Shown here: positions 32,425-41,342 of the stretch, one piece after another
How the letters are laid out: every line of letters starts with the position of its first letter
Numbering within the stretch: position 1 is the first letter of the stretch
Source: Desulfolinea sp050305405
Lineage (GTDB): Bacteria; Chloroflexota; Anaerolineae; Anaerolineales; Villigracilaceae
Length of the DNA: 64,000 bases
Assembly (NCBI GenBank): GCA_050305405.1
Contig: JBNLFG010000005.1
Coordinates: 186,001 to 250,000, forward strand
Direction: 5' to 3'
Translations under genes and position numbers: made by a program
Notes under the pieces: model-generated
What the model was told of the DNA's origin: nothing
Database searches by the model: none
Seen by the model: only the letters and a program-made list of their open reading frames with translations

Positions 32425-33288
32425 ATGGCAAAACGAAGTGGACTCGGCAAAGGACTAGATGCACTTATCACCAGCACCGACAGTGGCAATGAAACGGCTC
32501 CTAAACCAAAGGAAAGTGGCATTCAACAGGTTGCCGTTGAGGAGATTGTTACCAATCCTCGTCAACCCCGTCTGCACTTTAATCAGGGTGAATTGGATGA
32601 ATTGACTGCCTCGATCAGAGAGCATGGCATCATTCAACCTTTAATCGTTTCTGCCAACGCCGATGGCAAATACACGCTCATCGCCGGGGAACGCCGCTTG
32701 AGGGCATCTCGCCAAGCCAAATTGGAGAGCGTTCCGGTTGTCATCCGCGAGGTGAGCGATCAGCAACAACTCGAATGGGCGTTGATCGAAAACGTGCAAC
32801 GCGCCGATCTAAGTCCGCTCGAAGAAGCCGAGGCCTACCACCAGCTCAACGAGGAGTTTGGTCTCTCGCATGAAGCCATCGCCAAACAAGTCGGTAAAAG
32901 CCGTGTAGCAATTACAAATACACTCCGCTTACGCAAACTCTCCCAAACTGTTAAAGCAGCACTTATTGATAAACTCATATCTGAAGGACACGCCCGCGCT
33001 CTGCTCGGGCTACCAAACGCTCAGGCACAAGAGGCCGCACTACAAACCGTAGTTGCCTTAAAATTGAACGTTCGCCAAACTGAGCAGTTGGTGAATAAAC
33101 TTAACGGCGAAAAACCAGCGCCCAAAGAGAAGGTGGAAAAGTCGCCGGAAGCGCTTGACCTTGAAAAACGCCTCTCATCGCGATTTGAGACCAAAGTGGC
33201 ACTGCGCTACACGCCAAAAGGCGGTAGTATTACGTTATATTATGCGAAAGATGAAGACTTGGAAGCGCTGCTGGAGAAACTCCTCTAG
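32425..33288 (+). CDS. parB: Chromosome-partitioning protein ParB/Spo0J
   Basis: A 287-aa ParB. The N-terminal start AKRSGLGKGLDALI is a typical ParA-interaction segment. The CTPase/ParBc core includes NPRQPR, GIIQPLIV and AGERRLRASR. The helix-turn-helix region is LSHEAIAKQVGKSRVAITNTLRL and the C-terminus (EKRLSSRFETKVAL) forms the dimer domain. GTAGGAG precedes the start. No exact parS consensus was found in the window. Confidence 0.95.
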   Translation: MAKRSGLGKGLDALITSTDSGNETAPKPKESGIQQVAVEEIVTNPRQPRLHFNQGELDELTASIREHGIIQPLIVSANADGKYTLIAGERRLRASRQAKLESVPVVIREVSDQQQLEWALIENVQRADLSPLEEAEAYHQLNEEFGLSHEAIAKQVGKSRVAITNTLRLRKLSQTVKAALIDKLISEGHARALLGLPNAQAQEAALQTVVALKLNVRQTEQLVNKLNGEKPAPKEKVEKSPEALDLEKRLSSRFETKVALRYTPKGGSITLYYAKDEDLEALLEKLL

Positions 33289-33342
33289 CGAACTTTCATC
33301 AAGCCAGGTTTATTGTTCGTCTAAAATGAAAGAAGGATGACT

Positions 33343-34368
33343 ATGGCAGATCAGCAAATGAAACTCACTCCCGAAATGCTTGTGCCCCGTTTAGGGGAAT
33401 ATCTGGTAAAAAAAGGGCATATCAGCGAGGAGGATCTTCGTGTTGCGCTCCTTGCTCAACAGGAGAATATTGCCAAGGGGCAAAGTCCCTTATTGGGGCA
33501 AACGTTGCTTGATCTGGGAACCATCACACGTGATATGCTCGACCAGGCTATCACGGAACAGATCATCCAACTGCGAAGCGCGCTCCAGGCGACTAATCGC
33601 AATCTTGAACGGCGTGTGCAAGAGCGCACCGTCGAATTGCAGAATGCGCTTGAGCGTTTAGCCGAACTCTCCAAGTTAAAAGCAAACTTCATTTCAAATA
33701 TCTCTCATGAATTACGAACACCACTCACCCATATCAAGGGCTATACCGAATTATTGATCTCTGAATCTTTGGGGACGATCACAGCAGAACAGAAACATGC
33801 CTTGCAAGTTAGCCAGAAGTCAGCAACTCGTTTGGAGAGTCTGATCGAGGACCTGATTATGGTCTCGATCACATCTCGTGGTGATTTAACTTTGCAGCAG
33901 GAAACGGTTGATCTGCGTCGCGTTGCCAATCTGAGCGTTAAGACTGTGATGCAAAAAGCCGAGGAACATGGGGTTTCTGTCCATGCGGTTATGGATCGGC
34001 ACCTCCCTCATGTCCAAGCGGATCAGCAGAAGCTGCTCTGGGTGCTCGGCCAATTATTGGATAACGGAATCAAGTTTACGCCTGCGGGCGGACGCGTCGT
34101 CCTGCGCGTGGAACACGAGAGTGATAAGCTGGTCTCGATTTCGATTAGTGATACTGGCATTGGCATCCCAAGTGAGAGGATCGAGGAGATTTTTCAACCA
34201 TTCCATCAACTTGATGGGGCTGCCACGAGGCGGTACGGAGGCACTGGTTTAGGCTTACTTTTAGTACGTCAAATTGTCGAGGCACATGGCTCAATGTTGG
34301 ATGTCCAATCAATTGAAGGACATGGCTCCACCTTTAAGTTCCCGCTGCTAGCGATTGAAAACGAGTAG
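33343..34368 (+). CDS. Histidine kinase with T2SSE_N-like N-terminus
   Basis: A 341-aa soluble kinase from the ATG at 33343, which has AGAAGG 6 nt upstream; an ATG two codons earlier is possible. Residues 10-75 (LGEYLVKKGHISEEDLRVAL then LGQTLLDLGTITRDMLDQAI) are two copies of the helical pattern seen at the N-terminus of type II/IV secretion ATPases (MshEN/T2SSE_N). A coiled coil follows, then HisKA with SNISHELRTPL (His122) and HATPase_c with LLDNGIKFTPAGG, DTGIGIP and GGTGLGLLLV. First gene of a compact 10-kb run of regulators and Cpa genes. Confidence 0.88.
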   Translation: MADQQMKLTPEMLVPRLGEYLVKKGHISEEDLRVALLAQQENIAKGQSPLLGQTLLDLGTITRDMLDQAITEQIIQLRSALQATNRNLERRVQERTVELQNALERLAELSKLKANFISNISHELRTPLTHIKGYTELLISESLGTITAEQKHALQVSQKSATRLESLIEDLIMVSITSRGDLTLQQETVDLRRVANLSVKTVMQKAEEHGVSVHAVMDRHLPHVQADQQKLLWVLGQLLDNGIKFTPAGGRVVLRVEHESDKLVSISISDTGIGIPSERIEEIFQPFHQLDGAATRRYGGTGLGLLLVRQIVEAHGSMLDVQSIEGHGSTFKFPLLAIENE

Positions 34369-34372
34369 GACC

Positions 34373-35557
34373 GTGGCTAATTTCCCTACAAACTCTCAAG
34401 GTTATATTTTTTGGCAAAACGCTGTTCAAGAAAAAGACTGGAGAGATGCGCTTGATTTTCTATTAAAATCTCTGCGAAAGGTTTTGGTTTTTGATAATTT
34501 AGCAATTTTTATCTTTGACCAAGAAGGGAAAGCCTCTGAAGTTGCTTATGCGCGCGCAATCGGACGGGAAAAAAACGCAGAAGCAGAATCAAATTGGGGG
34601 GAAGAGATCACGCAGAAAGTGGCTGAAAAGAATGAAATTGTTTTACAAGTACCAGAAAATCCAGGAAAATCAAATAAACGCGTTGAGGATGCTTATCTGA
34701 TCGGACTTCCATTGAAGGCATCGGGAAAACTGATCGGGGCTCTCAGCCTGATTCGTTTTGGAGGGCCGGAATATACCCAAGAACATATTGACCTTGCGAC
34801 TCTGGCATCTGTTATCACAGCCTATATCTTTGAAAAGCGTGCCCTACAGGAAACAATCGCCGAGTTGGAAGCGGTACAACGTCAGATGCGCTTACAGGAT
34901 GATTTTGTCTCAACAATTTCACATGAGTTGCGTACGCCTTTAGGGTTTATCAAAGGCTACAGCACCACTCTGCTACGCGACGATACTAATTGGGACGAAG
35001 CCACACGCCGCGAATTTCTGACTATCATCGACGAAGAAACAGATCACCTGACTGAGCTAATTGAGAGCATTCTCGACTCCGCGCGGCTGGAAAGTGAAAC
35101 TGCGGAAATGAATTTCCAACCAATCCGGATTGATGTGGTCATCCGCGATGTAATTACACGCATTCACTCACGTTATAAAAATCTTGAAATTAATTTTGAA
35201 GCAAAAGATTGCGAAGTCATTCAAGGCGATAGTTCGTTGCTTACACAAATCTTTGAGAACTTATTCAGTAATGCCATCAAATACGCCCCCGATTCTGCGA
35301 TTGACCTTACTGTGACCAAATTCGACGAAAAGCAGATACAAATTGTATTCGCGGATTATGGCACGGGCATACCCGAAGAACATTTACCATATATATTTGA
35401 TCGTTTCTACCGAGTTCCAGACCATCCTGGGAAAGCCGGAACGGGCTTGGGCCTATTCATCTGCAAGCAGATCATCGACGCACATCATGGTAAGATGTGG
35501 GCAGAATCAAAACTTGCAGAAGGCACTCGTTTTATTATTCAATTGCCAGTGAAATAA
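34373..35557 (+). CDS. GAF-domain histidine kinase
   Basis: A 394-aa soluble kinase. I prefer the GTG at 34373, 4 nt after the preceding stop and behind TAGGA; an in-frame ATG at 34355 would overlap the upstream kinase by 14 nt. Residues about 15-155 form a GAF-like domain, followed by a short coiled coil, HisKA with STISHELRTPLGFIKGY (His184) and HATPase_c with LFSNAIKYAPDS, DYGTGIP and GTGLGLFICKQI. It lies 24 nt before an OmpR-type response regulator, its likely partner. Confidence 0.88.
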   Translation: MANFPTNSQGYIFWQNAVQEKDWRDALDFLLKSLRKVLVFDNLAIFIFDQEGKASEVAYARAIGREKNAEAESNWGEEITQKVAEKNEIVLQVPENPGKSNKRVEDAYLIGLPLKASGKLIGALSLIRFGGPEYTQEHIDLATLASVITAYIFEKRALQETIAELEAVQRQMRLQDDFVSTISHELRTPLGFIKGYSTTLLRDDTNWDEATRREFLTIIDEETDHLTELIESILDSARLESETAEMNFQPIRIDVVIRDVITRIHSRYKNLEINFEAKDCEVIQGDSSLLTQIFENLFSNAIKYAPDSAIDLTVTKFDEKQIQIVFADYGTGIPEEHLPYIFDRFYRVPDHPGKAGTGLGLFICKQIIDAHHGKMWAESKLAEGTRFIIQLPVK

Positions 35558-35581
35558 TTATAGGAACAAAGGAGAGAGAAG

Positions 35582-36334
35582 ATGTCAAAACGTATCTTAG
35601 TAGTAGATGACGAGGTGCGCTACCAACGCCTTTTGGACGCCAATTTACGCACAGATGGCTATGATGTCGTCACAGCATCCAACGGATTAGAGGCAGTCGA
35701 AATTTTCTCATCACAACCAGTTGATTTGATTCTTTTGGATGTGATGATGCCCGAGATGGATGGATTTGAAACTTGCCAGCGCGTCCGAGAATATTCCAAC
35801 GTTCCAATCATTATGCTGACTGCAAAAGGCGATGAAAAAGATCGTGTTCGCGGTCTCGATCTGGGTGCAGATGATTACCTGATTAAGCCCTTCTCTGCGA
35901 CCGAACTACTGGCGCGCGTGCGAGCCGTCTTACGCCGAGCTGAAGTGTCAACGAATATCACCCAAACACGCTACTTTAGTCACGATGACATCCGCATTGA
36001 TTTTGCTCGCGCAGAAGTTTGGCGCGATAGTGAACCGATATCCCTTTCAGCCACAGAATATCGTCTTCTGCTCCAATTTGTTCACAATTTAGGCAAGATC
36101 ATCAGCGCAGAGGAACTTCTTACCAGCATTTGGGGGCCAGAATATCGCAAAGAGAAGGAGATCTTGTGGGTTAGTATCGCACGTTTACGGCAAAAACTGG
36201 AGCGCGAACCGCACGATCCGAAACATATCGTCACGCGTACAGGGTTAGGTTATCTGATGCCCCCAATGGAAGAAGAAAAACAGACTTCTCAAAAGCCTAA
36301 AAACACCGAAGAGGCAGCAGAAAAGAAGTCATAA
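35582..36334 (+). CDS. OmpR/PhoB family response regulator
   Basis: A 250-aa DNA-binding response regulator. The receiver (residues 1-120) has DDE at 9-11, phospho-acceptor Asp53 in LLDVMMPEMDG, LTAKGDE and DYLIKPF. The winged-helix output (about 135-230) shows SATEYRLLLQFVHN, LLTSIWGPEYRKEKEILWVSI and RTGLGY. A charged C-terminal tail (EEEKQTSQKPKNTEEAAEKKS in part) is extra. Target promoters are unknown; the downstream cpa-like genes are candidates. A good SD (GGAGAG) lies ahead of the ATG. Confidence 0.93.
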   Translation: MSKRILVVDDEVRYQRLLDANLRTDGYDVVTASNGLEAVEIFSSQPVDLILLDVMMPEMDGFETCQRVREYSNVPIIMLTAKGDEKDRVRGLDLGADDYLIKPFSATELLARVRAVLRRAEVSTNITQTRYFSHDDIRIDFARAEVWRDSEPISLSATEYRLLLQFVHNLGKIISAEELLTSIWGPEYRKEKEILWVSIARLRQKLEREPHDPKHIVTRTGLGYLMPPMEEEKQTSQKPKNTEEAAEKKS

Positions 36335-36345
36335 GGAAGACGGCT

Positions 36346-37503
36346 GTGCAGGCAAAAAAAATCCTTGTCATCGATAAAGACATCATCACGAGAAAATTCC
36401 TAAAGCATACACTTGAGGAAAAAGGTTACCTTGTCTCACAAGCCGAGCTTGGAAAGGAAGGACTCATTCTGGCGTGGCGTGACCAACCTGATGTCATTAT
36501 CGTTGACCCATTATTGCCAGATATCGACGGAGAACTTTTCATCCAAAAAATACGTCAGGATGCACGCACAGCATCTACGCCGGTACTCGCCTTGAGTGCC
36601 AACACCGCGCCAACTTTCGGAGAAACCTGCCTCAACCAAGGCTACACCCTTTACTTCCCAAAATCTGGTGAAGCCATTAGAAAGTTACTTACCGAACTAC
36701 AACATCTTGATACAATCGCCGCCGGGCCCCAGTTAAAGAAACGCAAAGGCGGTAAGTTGATTGTTTTTCTAAGTGGCAAAGGTGGCACAGGGGTTTCATC
36801 ATTGACAGCCAACATTGCAACGATCATTCGAGAAACTGAAGCAGATACCAAAGTCGCCGTTGTAGATATGGTCTTACCGATTGGCTCAATCGCCTCCTTG
36901 GTTGACTATAAAGAAAGCATCAACTTGACGACAATTGCCGATCTGCCGCAAGAAGAAATCACTCCGGCATTCATCCACGCGACTCTGCCACGTATCCCTG
37001 TATGGAAATTCTCACTGCTCGCCGGAGCGCCCCACCCTGAAGCTTCAAATCTTTTACAAGTATCAAAAATCCCACATATTATCAATAGCCTGCGTGACGA
37101 ATTCGACTATGTTGTAATCGACTTAGGACGCTCACTCTCGCGCATCAGCTTACCGATCATTGAACAAGCGAATTTATTACTTCTTGTACTCGGAACAGAT
37201 AAAGAAAGCGTAAAGCTCACAAAGATTATTGCGAACTATCTAAAGAATATGAAGATTGATGCCAAAAAGCTCTACCCCATTCTAAATCGCGCTATCGGTC
37301 TCGAGGGATTAACAAAAGGGCAGGCTGAAGAAATATTGGGGTTTGAGATCAAACTAACAATTCCCTACATGGGAGGAAGTTTCACTATCGCCAATAATCA
37401 GGCAACGCCGGTTACGCATAAATTTCCAAACGCTACAGGCACATTTATGCTCCGTGATCTAAGTAAAGCAATCCTCGATGCGGTTCAAAAATTCAAGAAC
37501 TAG
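36346..37503 (+). CDS. CpaE-like protein: receiver domain plus MinD/ParA-type ATPase
   Basis: A 385-aa protein with GTG start and an upstream AAGGAAG. Residues 3-120 form a receiver domain (Asp49-55 region, IIVDPLLPDIDG, and FPKSGEA). Residues about 135-380 form a P-loop ATPase of the CpaE/TadZ branch: SGKGGTGVSSLTANIA replaces the canonical GK[ST] lysine with Val, as in many TadZ proteins, and Walker B is FDYVVIDLGRSL. TadZ/CpaE proteins place the Tad pilus apparatus in the cell. It lies 20 nt before a small protein and then cpaF. Confidence 0.85.
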   Translation: MQAKKILVIDKDIITRKFLKHTLEEKGYLVSQAELGKEGLILAWRDQPDVIIVDPLLPDIDGELFIQKIRQDARTASTPVLALSANTAPTFGETCLNQGYTLYFPKSGEAIRKLLTELQHLDTIAAGPQLKKRKGGKLIVFLSGKGGTGVSSLTANIATIIRETEADTKVAVVDMVLPIGSIASLVDYKESINLTTIADLPQEEITPAFIHATLPRIPVWKFSLLAGAPHPEASNLLQVSKIPHIINSLRDEFDYVVIDLGRSLSRISLPIIEQANLLLLVLGTDKESVKLTKIIANYLKNMKIDAKKLYPILNRAIGLEGLTKGQAEEILGFEIKLTIPYMGGSFTIANNQATPVTHKFPNATGTFMLRDLSKAILDAVQKFKN

Positions 37504-37523
37504 GTGCACCAAAGGAGAAAAGA

Positions 37524-37817
37524 ATGTCATTTGAATACGACGAAAAAGGTAAATTTTTCACCGACGTAATTTCCAAAATTCCGGTCTCCGCACTTGTGCA
37601 AACCACCACTCACCTAATCAAAGGCACGATTCACGTTCGTAGAGACGAACGTGTCAAGGATGAACTGGGAAGAACCGAAAACTTCCTTGCGTTGACAGAC
37701 GCAAGCGTTCTCGATGCAAACGGAAATATCATCCATGAAAATGACTTCATTGCCATTCACCGTGGACAAATCGTCTGGGTACTGCCGCAAGAAGATGATG
37801 AGAAAGAGAGCGAATGA
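37524..37817 (+). CDS. Small conserved-looking protein between CpaE-like and CpaF
   Basis: A 97-aa protein I do not recognise with certainty. It contains VSALVQTTTHLIKGTIHVR, RVKDELGRTENFLALTDASV and NDFIAIHRGQIVWVLPQ, a mostly beta-strand pattern, and ends in an acidic tail. Strong SD AAGGAG upstream. It overlaps cpaF by 4 nt (ATGA), so the two are translationally coupled. Its fixed place between the two ATPases suggests it belongs to the same complex; this is inference only. Confidence 0.7.
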   Translation: MSFEYDEKGKFFTDVISKIPVSALVQTTTHLIKGTIHVRRDERVKDELGRTENFLALTDASVLDANGNIIHENDFIAIHRGQIVWVLPQEDDEKESE

Positions 37818-39157
37818 TGAGCAAATTAGAAAGCGCAGGTGGATCACGTCTCTCATCTCCTGATCTGCTCAAATTAAAATACTATCTCATCAACACCCTC
37901 TCTCGTGAGCTAGAAACTGAAAGGGTACCAAGCGATCAGCGCGAAGACTTTGCCATCAAGCGCCTCGACGACATTTACCAGCGCGCCAATCTAAAATTAC
38001 CCACTGATATTCGTAACCACATCTTCAGAGAAGTCAAAGATGAGCTTTTCGGTTTTGGTCCCATTCAAACACTGCTTGATGACCCCGATGTAAGCGAAGT
38101 CATGGTCAATGGGCCAAAGAACATTTACGTGGAGCGCAAAGGAAAGCTGACCAAAGCATCGGTCATCTTTGAAGACAATGATCACGTCCTACGCATCATC
38201 GAGCGCATTATCGCCCCGCTTGGGCGCTATGCGAATGCAGATAGCCCTACCGTAGACGCCCGCCTGCCAGATGGCTCCCGTGTTAATGCCATTGTCATGC
38301 CCGTTGCAATTGATGGCCCTTCGATCACCATCCGAAAGTTTAGCAAAGAAAAATTAACAGTAAACCAACTCATTGATTTTGGTTCGTTAACTGAAAACAT
38401 GGCAGAATTCTTGCGTGCCTGTGTGCTTGCAAGACTCAATATCGTCATCTCTGGCGGCACTGGCTCCGGCAAAACCACATTGCTCAATCTCATGTCCAGT
38501 TTCATTCCAGAAGATGAGCGTATCGTCACTATCGAAGATGCCGCTGAATTACAGCTCCAGCAAGACCACATCGTTCGCCTTGAGACCAAACCACCCAACG
38601 TCGAAGGACGTGGCGAAGTCAGCATCCGTGATCTAGTGAAAAATTCCCTCCGCATGCGCCCTGATCGTATCGTTATCGGCGAGGTGCGCGGCGGCGAAGC
38701 CCTCGACATGCTCCAAGCCATGAACACCGGTCATGACGGCTCACTGACGACCGTCCACTCCAACTCCCCACGTGACGCGATCGCCCGCCTTGAAACCCTC
38801 ATCATGATGGCTGGCATGGACTTGCCAATTAAAGTAATTCGTCAACAAATCGCTTCGGCAATTGATCTCGTCGTGCAGCAAACCCGTCTTAAGGACGGTT
38901 CGCGTAAAGTCATTGCCATTACCGAAGTTGCCGGTATGGAAGGCGAAACTATTGTTCTGAGCGACATCTTCAAATTCGAGCAGGCCGGTGTCGACCCGAA
39001 TACCCACAAGATCATTGGTAAAATGAAACCCACGGGCATCCGCCCGATGTTCTATCCACGCCTTGAAGCAGCCGGTTTCAAGCTCGGTGCTCAAGTCTTC
39101 GGCGCAAATGTAGCTGAAATGCTCCAATCAAATCGTGAGAGCCGTCGAAGGCGCTAA
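37814..39157 (+). CDS. cpaF: CpaF/TadA-type secretion ATPase
   Basis: A 447-aa hexameric ATPase of the T2S/T4S family, CpaF branch, powering Tad pilus assembly in known systems. Walker A GGTGSGKT is at residues 214-221, followed by the Asp-box segment RIVTIEDAAELQL, Walker B-region MRPDRIVIGEVRGGEALDMLQAMNTGHDGSLTTVHSNSPRD in overlapping parts and an N-terminal domain with IFREVKDELFGFGPIQTLLDDPDVSEVMVNGP. It overlaps the small protein by 4 nt. No tadB or tadC follows; instead a promoter and a double-XRE gene come next. Confidence 0.92.
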   Translation: MMSKLESAGGSRLSSPDLLKLKYYLINTLSRELETERVPSDQREDFAIKRLDDIYQRANLKLPTDIRNHIFREVKDELFGFGPIQTLLDDPDVSEVMVNGPKNIYVERKGKLTKASVIFEDNDHVLRIIERIIAPLGRYANADSPTVDARLPDGSRVNAIVMPVAIDGPSITIRKFSKEKLTVNQLIDFGSLTENMAEFLRACVLARLNIVISGGTGSGKTTLLNLMSSFIPEDERIVTIEDAAELQLQQDHIVRLETKPPNVEGRGEVSIRDLVKNSLRMRPDRIVIGEVRGGEALDMLQAMNTGHDGSLTTVHSNSPRDAIARLETLIMMAGMDLPIKVIRQQIASAIDLVVQQTRLKDGSRKVIAITEVAGMEGETIVLSDIFKFEQAGVDPNTHKIIGKMKPTGIRPMFYPRLEAAGFKLGAQVFGANVAEMLQSNRESRRRR

Positions 39158-39176
39158 AAAAGACTGGCAAACCTGC

Positions 39177-39182
39177 TATAAT
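39177..39182 (+). promoter_or_regulatory. -10 box for double-XRE gene
   Basis: TATAAT 40 nt before the ATG at 39223. No convincing -35 hexamer. It would give an internal promoter in the otherwise compact run. Confidence 0.45.
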
Positions 39183-39222
39183 CTTTGCCTATCTTTAACA
39201 AAATTACGCGATAGAGGAAATT

Positions 39223-39900
39223 ATGGACGCAAAGACTCGAATCTCCATACGCTCGAAAACACTCGGTGTTCTTATTCAGGATGCCCGCCTGTCAGCAAGG
39301 ATGAAGGTCCGCGAATGCGCTGAAGCGCTTGGCACGAGTGATGGCACTTTCCGCTCTTACGAAAAAGGGACAAAATCACCGTCATTACCGGAACTGGAAG
39401 TTTTGGCATTCTTTTTAGACCTGCCTCTCAACCACTTTTGGGGAAAAGAAGCCATCTCGGATAATGCGCCTGCTACCGCTCCCTTAGACCTGCCACGCCT
39501 GGTCGGCCTCCGCCAACGCATGATCGGTGCCTTGCTCCGCCAGGAGCGCACCACCGCCAGCATCTCCATGAAATCCCTTGCACAGCAAAGCGGCATTTCC
39601 ACCAGTAGACTAAAATCCTACGAAATGGGTGAACGCCCCATTCCCGTACCAGAACTGGAAACTATGCTCTCTGTGCTCGGTGGACACATTGAAACCTTTC
39701 TCGACAAGAACGGGCCCATCGGGCAATGGCTAAAACGCCAAAAGGCAATCGAAGATTTTCTTGAAATGCCCCTCGAGCTACAGGAATTTGTTTGTCAACC
39801 CGTCAACCGACCTTATATCGAATTGGCGCTAAACCTTAGCGATCTCTCGGCAAATAAACTACGCTCTGTTGCTGAAGGCATTCTGGATATTACTTTCTAA
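39223..39900 (+). CDS. Protein with two XRE-type helix-turn-helix domains
   Basis: A 225-aa DNA-binding regulator. Residues about 12-65 form one HTH_3 domain (LIQDARLSARMKVRECAEALG, YEKGTKSPSLPELEVLAFFL) and residues about 88-145 a second (LRQRMIGALLRQERTTASIS, SLAQQSGISTSRLKSYEMGERPIPVPELETMLSVL). The C-terminal part is helical with no known fold. Tandem XRE domains in one chain suggest binding of a pseudo-symmetric site. SD GAGGAAA upstream. It leads a tight set with TPR, GNAT and V4R genes. Confidence 0.8.
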   Translation: MDAKTRISIRSKTLGVLIQDARLSARMKVRECAEALGTSDGTFRSYEKGTKSPSLPELEVLAFFLDLPLNHFWGKEAISDNAPATAPLDLPRLVGLRQRMIGALLRQERTTASISMKSLAQQSGISTSRLKSYEMGERPIPVPELETMLSVLGGHIETFLDKNGPIGQWLKRQKAIEDFLEMPLELQEFVCQPVNRPYIELALNLSDLSANKLRSVAEGILDITF

Positions 39901-39912
39901 GAAGAGGTACTC

Positions 39913-40434
39913 ATGGAAAACACCGCTCTTGCAATTAATGAAGAAGGCAAAGAAGCCTTCCAAAATGGCGATTTTGAAAAAGCAATCTCATTATTTCAAC
40001 AAGCTGCCGAGGCACACCTGAAAGAAGAAAATCCGCTTGATGCCGCTGAAGCGCAGAACAATCTCAGCGTAGCGCTCTTGCAAGTTGACCGCGCTGAAGA
40101 ATCGCTCAAAGCTGCCGAAGGAACAGATAAAATATTCGAAGAAGCCGGCGACATTTTGCGCCAAGCCATGGCTCTCGGAAATCAAGCATCGGCACTCGAC
40201 GCTTTAGGCAAAGCAGAGGAAGCCATCGCCCTCTATCAACAATCCGTCCAACTCTTCGACCAGATCGGTGAAGCCGATCTCAAAGCAACTGTTCTAAAAT
40301 CCATTGCAGCAATCAAGTTGCGCAAAGGAAAAATACAAGACAGCGCAATAGATATGCTCGACTCACTCGGCGCCACACCAAAGCCCACATTCTTCCAGCG
40401 GATATTGAAATTCTTCTTACGCTTTATTCGGTAA
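39913..40434 (+). CDS. TPR-repeat protein
   Basis: A 173-aa helical protein with about four tetratricopeptide repeats (ALAINEEGKEAFQNGDFEKAISLFQQAAE is split over the first; then NPLDAAEAQNNLSVAL and QAMALGNQASALDALGKAEEAIALYQQSVQ in parts). The C-terminus ends in a hydrophobic/basic stretch FFQRILKFFLRFIR that might attach to the membrane. SD GAAGAGG upstream. Its stop overlaps the GNAT start by one base (TAATG). Confidence 0.8.
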   Translation: MENTALAINEEGKEAFQNGDFEKAISLFQQAAEAHLKEENPLDAAEAQNNLSVALLQVDRAEESLKAAEGTDKIFEEAGDILRQAMALGNQASALDALGKAEEAIALYQQSVQLFDQIGEADLKATVLKSIAAIKLRKGKIQDSAIDMLDSLGATPKPTFFQRILKFFLRFIR

Positions 40435-41342
40435 TGGATAATTCCTATCACGTTCGTTTGGCAACAAAGAAAGACCATCAAGAAATTGCCAATTTAATGT
40501 TCTTTGAAAGACATGTTCACCGCCATCTCGATTGGCGACACCCCATCGAATGGCTTGGCAATCCCTTTTACTGGGTACTGGAACGAAATTCGCGCATTAT
40601 AGCCGTTTTGGCTTGTCCACAAGACCAACGTGGAATCACATGGGTAAGGCTCTTTGTCCACGCCGGGCAGCTCTCTGAACAAGAGAGTTGGGAGACCTTA
40701 TGGGATTATGCCAAGAACGAAATGAGTAAATATGGTGATCTCACCGTAGCAGTGATTAGTTTACAAAATTGGATGAGAGCGCTCTTGCAAGAAAATGGCT
40801 TCCGCAACGATGAGCAAATCGTGATGATGGCATGGGAGCAGAAAACCCCGCTCAACTGGCATCTACCGGAAAGCATCACCATCCGCACAATGACGGAAGA
40901 TGACCTTCCAGCGGTAGCGCTTGTCGATGAAGCCGCCTTCAAGCCCATCTGGCAGAATCCACTGTCCATGTTGGAGCAAGCCTATCCTCAGGCCGTCGTC
41001 GCGACTGTCGCCGAATCCGCTGAAGGGATTATCGGCTATCAGTTCAGCACATCCAGCCCATTCGGAGCCCATCTAGCCCGTCTGGCAGTCCACCCCAAAG
41101 CACAAAGACAAGGCATCGCCTCTGCTCTTATTGGTGATCTAACCACAAAACTTCTCGCGAAAAAAATCGCGCAACTCAGTGTAAATACCCAAAGCAACAA
41201 TCTCCGTTCTCTCGCCCTCTACAAAAAATGCGGCTTTGAAGAAACCGGCGAAGAATATCCACTTTATATATTTGAGATTTCTGGAAAGGCAACTGAAAAA
41301 GAGGAGGTTCTATGGGACACCGCGAAGATGCAGTCATCGTAA
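40434..41342 (+). CDS. GNAT-type acetyltransferase with two acetyltransferase-like halves
   Basis: A 302-aa protein. The C-terminal half (about residues 140-290) is a clear GNAT domain: SITIRTMTEDDLPAVALVDEAAF, HLARLAVHPKAQRQGIASAL with the acetyl-CoA-binding Q/RxxGxA, and LSVNTQSNNLRSLALYKKCGFEETG. The N-terminal half (1-125) has a degenerate GNAT-like pattern (VRLATKKDHQEIANL, GITWVRLFVHAGQLSEQESW). The acceptor is unknown. It overlaps the upstream TPR gene by one base and the downstream V4R gene by 31 nt. Confidence 0.8.
   Translation: MDNSYHVRLATKKDHQEIANLMFFERHVHRHLDWRHPIEWLGNPFYWVLERNSRIIAVLACPQDQRGITWVRLFVHAGQLSEQESWETLWDYAKNEMSKYGDLTVAVISLQNWMRALLQENGFRNDEQIVMMAWEQKTPLNWHLPESITIRTMTEDDLPAVALVDEAAFKPIWQNPLSMLEQAYPQAVVATVAESAEGIIGYQFSTSSPFGAHLARLAVHPKAQRQGIASALIGDLTTKLLAKKIAQLSVNTQSNNLRSLALYKKCGFEETGEEYPLYIFEISGKATEKEEVLWDTAKMQSS

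Noticed and set aside
31594..33288. Plasmid origin suggested by parA-parB
   Set aside because: The ParA is of the chromosomal Soj type and the surrounding genes are housekeeping genes; no replication initiator is present.
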